Shown here: positions 60,212 through 64,000 of the stretch, one piece after another
Layout of the letters: every line of letters begins with the position of its first letter
How positions within the stretch are numbered: position 1 is the stretch's first letter
Assembly (NCBI RefSeq): GCF_036227205.1
Contig: NZ_CP109442.1
Coordinates: forward strand, 2,170,001-2,234,000
DNA length: 64,000 nt
From: Amycolatopsis sp. NBC_01480
Lineage (GTDB): Bacteria > Actinomycetota > Actinomycetes > Mycobacteriales > Pseudonocardiaceae
Direction of reading: 5' to 3'
Position numbers and translations under genes: made by a program
Notes under the pieces: model-generated
The model's input: only the letters and a program-made list of their open reading frames with translations
Told to the model about the DNA's origin: nothing
Database searches by the model: none

Positions 60212-61366
60212 TCAGTCGAGGCCCATCGCGCCCAGCAGGGTGCGGAGCTTGGCGACCGTCTCGTCGAACTCGGCCTGCGCGTCGGAGGCCGGCACGATGC
60301 CGCCGCCCGCGTAGAGCCGCATGGTCGACGACGCGATTTCGGCGCAGCGGACGGCGACGGCCCACTCGCCGTCGCCGGAGGCGTCGACCCAGCCGACGGT
60401 GCCGGCGTAGTAGCCGCGGTCGAACGGTTCCAGCTCCTGCACCAGATCGCGCGCGGCGGCGGTCGGCGTGCCGCAGATGGCGGGCGTCGGGTGCAGCGCG
60501 GCGGCGAGGTCCAGCGCCGTGACGTCGCGGTCGATGAGCCGGCCGGTGATGGCGGTGCGCAGGTGCCAGATGGCGGGCGTCGAGACCAGCTCGGGGGCGG
60601 CGGGCACGTCGAGCTGACGGCAGAACGGCCGCAGCGCCTCGACGACGTACTCGACCACCACCGCGTGCTCTTCCTGGTCCTTGCCCGACGCCAGCAGGGC
60701 CTCGCCGTTCGCGCGGTCGGCCTCGGGGTCGGCCGAGCGCGGCATGGACCCGGCGTGCGGGGTGGTGAAGACGGAATCGCCGGCGCGGGAGAGCAGCAGC
60801 TCCGGCGTCGCGCCGACGAGGGTGCGCCCGCCGGGCAATTCGGCGGCGTAGGTGAAGTGGCGTGGGTTGCCCGCAGCCAGGTTGCGCACGATCCGCTCGA
60901 GGAGGATGGGCTCGTCGAAATCGAGGTCCAAAGCCCGCGCGAGCACGGCTTTACGCAGGTCACGGTCACGCAGGGCGGCGACGGTGGCGAGCACGTTCGC
61001 CTTGTGGCCCGCCTCGGAGGGCACCTCGCGGGTGGCCGCGGGGGCGGGCAGGTCTTCCACGGGCGGTGACGCCGGCGTGGCCGCCTCGGCCTGGGCGCGG
61101 TGCACGGTCCGCGGCAGCACCAGGTGACCCGGCGTCGTGCTGTCCGGGCCGGTGTCGAAGGGCAGTGCGCCGACCGCCAGCGGCACGCCGGAGCGGTTCA
61201 GCTCCTCGGCCACCGAGCGGGCCAGCCGCCGCGGGTCGGTGTCCGTGACGGTCCCGACCGAGCCCTTGGCGAGCAGCGCGCGCCGGGCCGTCGCGAACAG
61301 GAAGTCGCCACGCTGGTAACGGGCGGTGGTTTCGACCGGGGTCGCCGGTGCGGTACTGGTCGTCAC
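60212..61366 (-). CDS. Isochorismate synthase (chorismate-binding family)
   Basis: The 384-residue enzyme has the chorismate-utilising core: KANVLATVAALRDRDLRKAV, VGATPELLLSRAGDSVFTTP, AGSMPRSADPEADRANGEAL, LHPTPAICGTPTAAARDLVQ and GYYAGTVGWVDASGDGEWAV with RLYAGGGIVPASDAQAEFDE. It converts chorismate to isochorismate for menaquinone, salicylate or catechol siderophores. GTG 61366 is chosen (GTG 61369 is next to it). No entB/entE genes are adjacent. Confidence 0.92.
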   Translation of the reverse strand: MTTSTAPATPVETTARYQRGDFLFATARRALLAKGSVGTVTDTDPRRLARSVAEELNRSGVPLAVGALPFDTGPDSTTPGHLVLPRTVHRAQAEAATPASPPVEDLPAPAATREVPSEAGHKANVLATVAALRDRDLRKAVLARALDLDFDEPILLERIVRNLAAGNPRHFTYAAELPGGRTLVGATPELLLSRAGDSVFTTPHAGSMPRSADPEADRANGEALLASGKDQEEHAVVVEYVVEALRPFCRQLDVPAAPELVSTPAIWHLRTAITGRLIDRDVTALDLAAALHPTPAICGTPTAAARDLVQELEPFDRGYYAGTVGWVDASGDGEWAVAVRCAEIASSTMRLYAGGGIVPASDAQAEFDETVAKLRTLLGAMGLD

Positions 61367-61468
61367 CACCCCAGCGTCCCAGGATCCGGGAGGTCCGCGG
61401 GGAAAGTGTTGCCAGAAGAACACCTTCGGTGCCCTGGGCGCACCTTCCCCGCGGTCGCCGGGATCGTG

Positions 61469-61780
61469 CTACTTGAGCGCGTCGATCAGCGCTTCCCGCT
61501 GACGCTCGCCGAGGCCCGCGGCCCGGCGGTCGGGGTCGATCCCCGCCTGCTCGAGCAGTGCGGCGACCTTGACCGCGCCAAGGCCGGGCACGGCCTTGAG
61601 CAGCTGGGTGACCTTCGTCTTCCCGATGGTCTTGTTCTCCTTGGCCTGCTTGAGCACCTTCTCGATGCTCTCCTTGCCGGACTTGATCGACGCGAGCAGC
61701 TCCGAACGCGCCTTACGTGCCTCTGCCGCCTTGGCGAGGGCGTCAGCGCGCTGCTCCGGAGTCAACGTGGGCAGAGCCAA
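61469..61780 (-). CDS. mihF: Actinobacterial integration host factor (mIHF/sIHF)
   Basis: The 103-residue nucleoid protein begins MALPTLTPEQRADALAKAAE and has the H2TH region ENKTIGKTKVTQLLKAVPGL, GAVKVAALLEQAGID and RRAAGLGERQREALI, as in mycobacterial and Streptomyces IHF. It bends DNA and supports sporulation and secondary metabolism. The start is TTG 61780 with AAGGA upstream; TTG for so conserved a gene is notable, but the MALP start matches known members. Confidence 0.93.
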   Translation of the reverse strand: MALPTLTPEQRADALAKAAEARKARSELLASIKSGKESIEKVLKQAKENKTIGKTKVTQLLKAVPGLGAVKVAALLEQAGIDPDRRAAGLGERQREALIDALK

Positions 61781-62239
61781 CGTAGTGTCCTTTCCTCTCA
61801 GGTCTCCGCTTGCGCGGCCGACGGCTTTTTCCCGTTGCTTGCAAGTGCAAGCGCTGGCCAGCCGTCTCTTACCACGGCCCCAGTAAACGCCACACCCTCG
61901 AAGAGCGCGCAACCGACACGCACTTATCACCCTCCGACCACCCGTGAGGCAAGCCACCGGAGCACCCCCGCGGCCTGCGGAAACGTCGGACGTCCCTCCT
62001 TTCCCGCCCCATTAGGTCACCCGAAAGTGCCACTATTTCGGCGCAGTTAACACAACACGTTTTGTTGCCCCGCAAGGAAAAGCGTTCCGCGAAGTTGATC
62101 TTGGGACGCCGGGGCCGCCACCCGATCGCGCGACGATCACGGGCGGCGGGCCGCCGAAGTTGACCATGCCCGCGCCACCCGATCCCGATTAGAGTCGGCC
62201 TCACCCCAGTTCACCGGCGAACGACCCCCGGGAGTACCC
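61781..62239. promoter_or_regulatory. Long intergenic region with two dyads
   Basis: This 459-bp gap between mihF and the divergent CoA ligase holds no supported gene. GCTTGCA-AG-TGCAAGC (61837-61852) is a perfect 7-bp dyad about 60 bp upstream of mihF and may be an operator. CAACA-N5-TGTTG (62053-62067) lies nearer the ligase. GGGAG at about 62230 is the ligase ribosome binding site. Confidence 0.5.
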
Positions 62240-63880
62240 ATGTTGAGCACGATGCAGGACGGGCAGCTGTCGTTGGCGAAGCTGCTGCGCCACGGGACCA
62301 CGGTGCACGCGAAGTCCGAGGTGATCACCTGGACCGGTTCAGAAGGCCGTCGTGAGACCTACGCGGAACTCGGCAAGCACGCCGCGCGGCTCGCGAACGC
62401 GCTCCGGAGCCTGGGCATCACCGGCGACCAGCGCGTCGGCACGTTCATGTGGAACAACGCCGAGCACCTGGCCGCCTACCTCGCCGTCCCGGCGATGGGC
62501 GCGGTGCTGCACACCCTGAACATCCGGCTGTTCCCGGAGCAGCTGACGTTCGTGGCCAACCACGCCGAGGACCAGGTGGTGATCGTCGACGGCACCCTGG
62601 TCCCGCTGCTGGCGAAGCAGCTGCCCACCTTCACCACGGTCAAGCACGTGATCGTCGCGAACGGTGACGCCTCGACGCTGCAGGCTCCCGAGGGCATCAC
62701 CGTGCACTCGTACGACGAGCTGCTGGCCGCCCAGTCCGACGAGTTCGACTGGCCGGAGGTGGACGAGCGCTGCGCGGCCGCGATGTGTTACACCTCGGGC
62801 ACCACGGGTGACCCGAAGGGCGTCGTCTACTCGCACCGCTCCATCTGGCTGCACTCGATGCAGGTCTGCATGACCGACAGCATGCGGCTGGCGCAGGAGG
62901 ACACCGCGCTGGCGATCGTGCCGATGTTCCACGCCATGTCGTGGGGCCTGCCGTACGCGGCGCTGATGGTCGGCGCGTCGCTGCTGATGCCGGACCGGTT
63001 CCTGCAGCCCGCCCCGATCGCCGCGCTGCTGGCCGCCGAGAAGCCGACCTTCGCCGCCGCGGTGCCGACCATCTGGCAGGGCCTGCTCGCCCACCTCGAC
63101 GCGAACCCGCAGGACATCACCCACGTGCGGGAGGTCGTGGTCGGCGGCTCGGCGGCGCCGCCCTCGCTGATGCACGCGTTCGAAGAGCGTTACGGGGTGC
63201 CGATCCTGCACGCCTGGGGCATGACCGAGACCTCGCCGCTGGGCAGCGTGGCCCGCCCGCCGGGCTCGGCCACCGGCGAGGAGCGCTGGGCCTACCGCTA
63301 CACCCAGGGCCGCTTCCCCGCGTCCGTCTCCGCCCGCCTGATCAGCGACGACGGCGAGGTGCTGCCGTGGGACAACGAGGCCGTCGGCGAGCTGGAGGTG
63401 CAGGGCCCGTGGATCGCCGGCGCCTACTACGGCGGTGAGGACGGCGCTCCCACCCCGGACCCGGAGAAGTTCCACGACGGCTGGCTGCGCACCGGTGACG
63501 TCGGCAAGATCAGCCCGGACGGGTTCCTCACCCTGACCGACCGCGCGAAGGACGTGATCAAGTCCGGCGGCGAGTGGATCTCCTCGGTCGACCTGGAGAA
63601 CGCGGTGATGGGCCACCCCGCGGTGGCCGAGGCCGCCGTCGTCGGCATCCCCGACGAGAAGTGGGACGAGCGGCCACTGGTCGCGGTCGTGGTGAAGGAA
63701 GGCCAGAGCGTCACCGCCGAAGAGCTGCGGGAGTACCTCGCCGACAAGGTCGCGAAGTGGCAGCTGCCGGAGAACTGGACGTTCGTGGACGAAGTCCCCA
63801 AGACCAGCGTCGGCAAGTTCGACAAGAAGCGGATCCGCGCGTCCTACTCCGAGGGAAAGCTCGACATCTCCCAGTTCTAA
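62240..63880 (+). CDS. Long-chain fatty-acid-CoA ligase family protein (AMP-binding)
   Basis: The 546-residue ANL enzyme has [20 protein letters not shown] (P-loop), [80 protein letters not shown] and catalytic lysine in [15 protein letters not shown]. It matches the medium/long-chain fatty-acid ligases with the GGEWISS motif. ATG 62240 follows GGGAG. It is a single-gene unit ended by the hairpin 63913-63956. Confidence 0.93.
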   Translation: MLSTMQDGQLSLAKLLRHGTTVHAKSEVITWTGSEGRRETYAELGKHAARLANALRSLGITGDQRVGTFMWNNAEHLAAYLAVPAMGAVLHTLNIRLFPEQLTFVANHAEDQVVIVDGTLVPLLAKQLPTFTTVKHVIVANGDASTLQAPEGITVHSYDELLAAQSDEFDWPEVDERCAAAMCYTSGTTGDPKGVVYSHRSIWLHSMQVCMTDSMRLAQEDTALAIVPMFHAMSWGLPYAALMVGASLLMPDRFLQPAPIAALLAAEKPTFAAAVPTIWQGLLAHLDANPQDITHVREVVVGGSAAPPSLMHAFEERYGVPILHAWGMTETSPLGSVARPPGSATGEERWAYRYTQGRFPASVSARLISDDGEVLPWDNEAVGELEVQGPWIAGAYYGGEDGAPTPDPEKFHDGWLRTGDVGKISPDGFLTLTDRAKDVIKSGGEWISSVDLENAVMGHPAVAEAAVVGIPDEKWDERPLVAVVVKEGQSVTAEELREYLADKVAKWQLPENWTFVDEVPKTSVGKFDKKRIRASYSEGKLDISQF

Positions 63881-63912
63881 CGGGTAAATCTCCGGCGAGT
63901 CGTTCTCGCGGC

Positions 63913-63956
63913 GGGGGTCACCTTGAGAGAGCCTGTGGTTTCTCAAGGTGACCCCC
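63913..63956 (+). terminator. 16-bp-stem hairpin after the CoA ligase
   Basis: GGGGGTCACCTTGAGA (63913-63928) pairs perfectly with TCTCAAGGTGACCCCC (63941-63956) around a 12-nt loop. There is no T-tract, so it is either a factor-independent terminator of the actinobacterial I-shaped type or another dispersed palindrome. Confidence 0.8.
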
Positions 63957-63981
63957 AACGCACGTCGGAGGAGTTCTGGGG

Positions 63982-64000
63982 ATGCAGCAGCGCAACAGGC
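63982..64000 (+). CDS. Start of a gene at the right edge (partial)
   Basis: ATG 63982 is preceded by GGAGGAG (63967-63973) at suitable spacing and opens MQQRNR before the window ends. Six codons are too few to name a function. Confidence 0.4.

Noticed and set aside
61366..61440. Iron box for the DtxR/IdeR protein upstream of the isochorismate synthase gene
   Set aside because: No sequence close to TTAGGTTAGGCTAACCTAA is present there.

Overview
The window is chromosomal DNA from a high-GC filamentous actinomycete, most likely a Pseudonocardiales member such as Amycolatopsis. That assignment is inferred from gene content and repeat style: a SARP/NB-ARC/TPR regulator, an actinobacterial IHF, F420-dependent enzymes, GTG/TTG starts, and many AT-poor genes with 4-bp overlaps. 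There is no rRNA, no tRNA that I can recognise, and no CRISPR array. The window carries about 64 supportable protein genes or gene remnants, two insertion sequences, several palindromic repeat families and one strong structured-RNA candidate.

Layout. 0-4.4 kb: the first codons of an AMP-forming acyl ligase/NRPS-type gene at the left edge, a divergent SARP activator, then a TetR regulator with tandem operators coupled to a Dabb protein. 4.4-7.9 kb: an M28 peptidase remnant, then a CDP-alcohol phosphotransferase divergent from a dehydrogenase / pterin synthase / methyltransferase operon (a possible uncharacterised pterin pathway). 7.8-15.6 kb: LigD-type polymerase domain, MpaB oxygenase, NmrA-type genes, a secreted tripeptidyl-aminopeptidase-like hydrolase, and a LysR/FAD-oxidoreductase pair. 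15.6-17.8 kb: two related insertion sequences placed at mirror-image sites in the two arms of one palindromic repeat. 17.8-30 kb: a secreted DUF4232 protein, acyltransferase, MarR/Ddn pair, half of an aromatic acyl-CoA pathway (PaaX, RidA, salicylyl-CoA-5-hydroxylase/OYE fusion, acyl-CoA dehydrogenase), and a PIN toxin-like pair. 30-43 kb: beta-glucan use, with a GH1 glucosidase, a complete Opp/Dpp-type ABC importer, two ROK regulators, and secreted GH16 and GH18 enzymes sharing a near-identical ricin-type domain. 43-49 kb: a GntR-controlled operon of MFS transporter, DUF1445 protein and 5-oxoprolinase PxpABC, with strange degenerate repeats of both pxpC ends. 49-55.8 kb: AlkB, alcohol dehydrogenase, truncated HTH protein, F420 oxidoreductase, DtxR/IdeR regulator, and an amidohydrolase. 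55.8-58.8 kb: enoyl-CoA hydratase, CoA ligase and TetR, which look like the missing half of the aromatic acyl-CoA pathway. 58.8-64 kb: a small conserved protein, a 6S-like structured RNA with terminator, a phosphopantetheinyl transferase, isochorismate synthase, IHF and a fatty-acid CoA ligase.

How the parts work together. The beta-glucan block is self-consistent: secreted glucanase and chitinase-type enzymes release oligomers, the ABC system imports them, GH1 hydrolyses them, and ROK proteins sense sugar. The 5-oxoproline operon imports and opens pyroglutamate under a GntR/FCD repressor whose likely operator is visible. The most unusual signals are the dual IS insertion in a palindrome, the translationally coupled repeat ORF between pxpB and pxpC, the long rod-like RNA at 59.15-59.32 kb, and a dispersed 46-48 bp palindrome at four gene ends.
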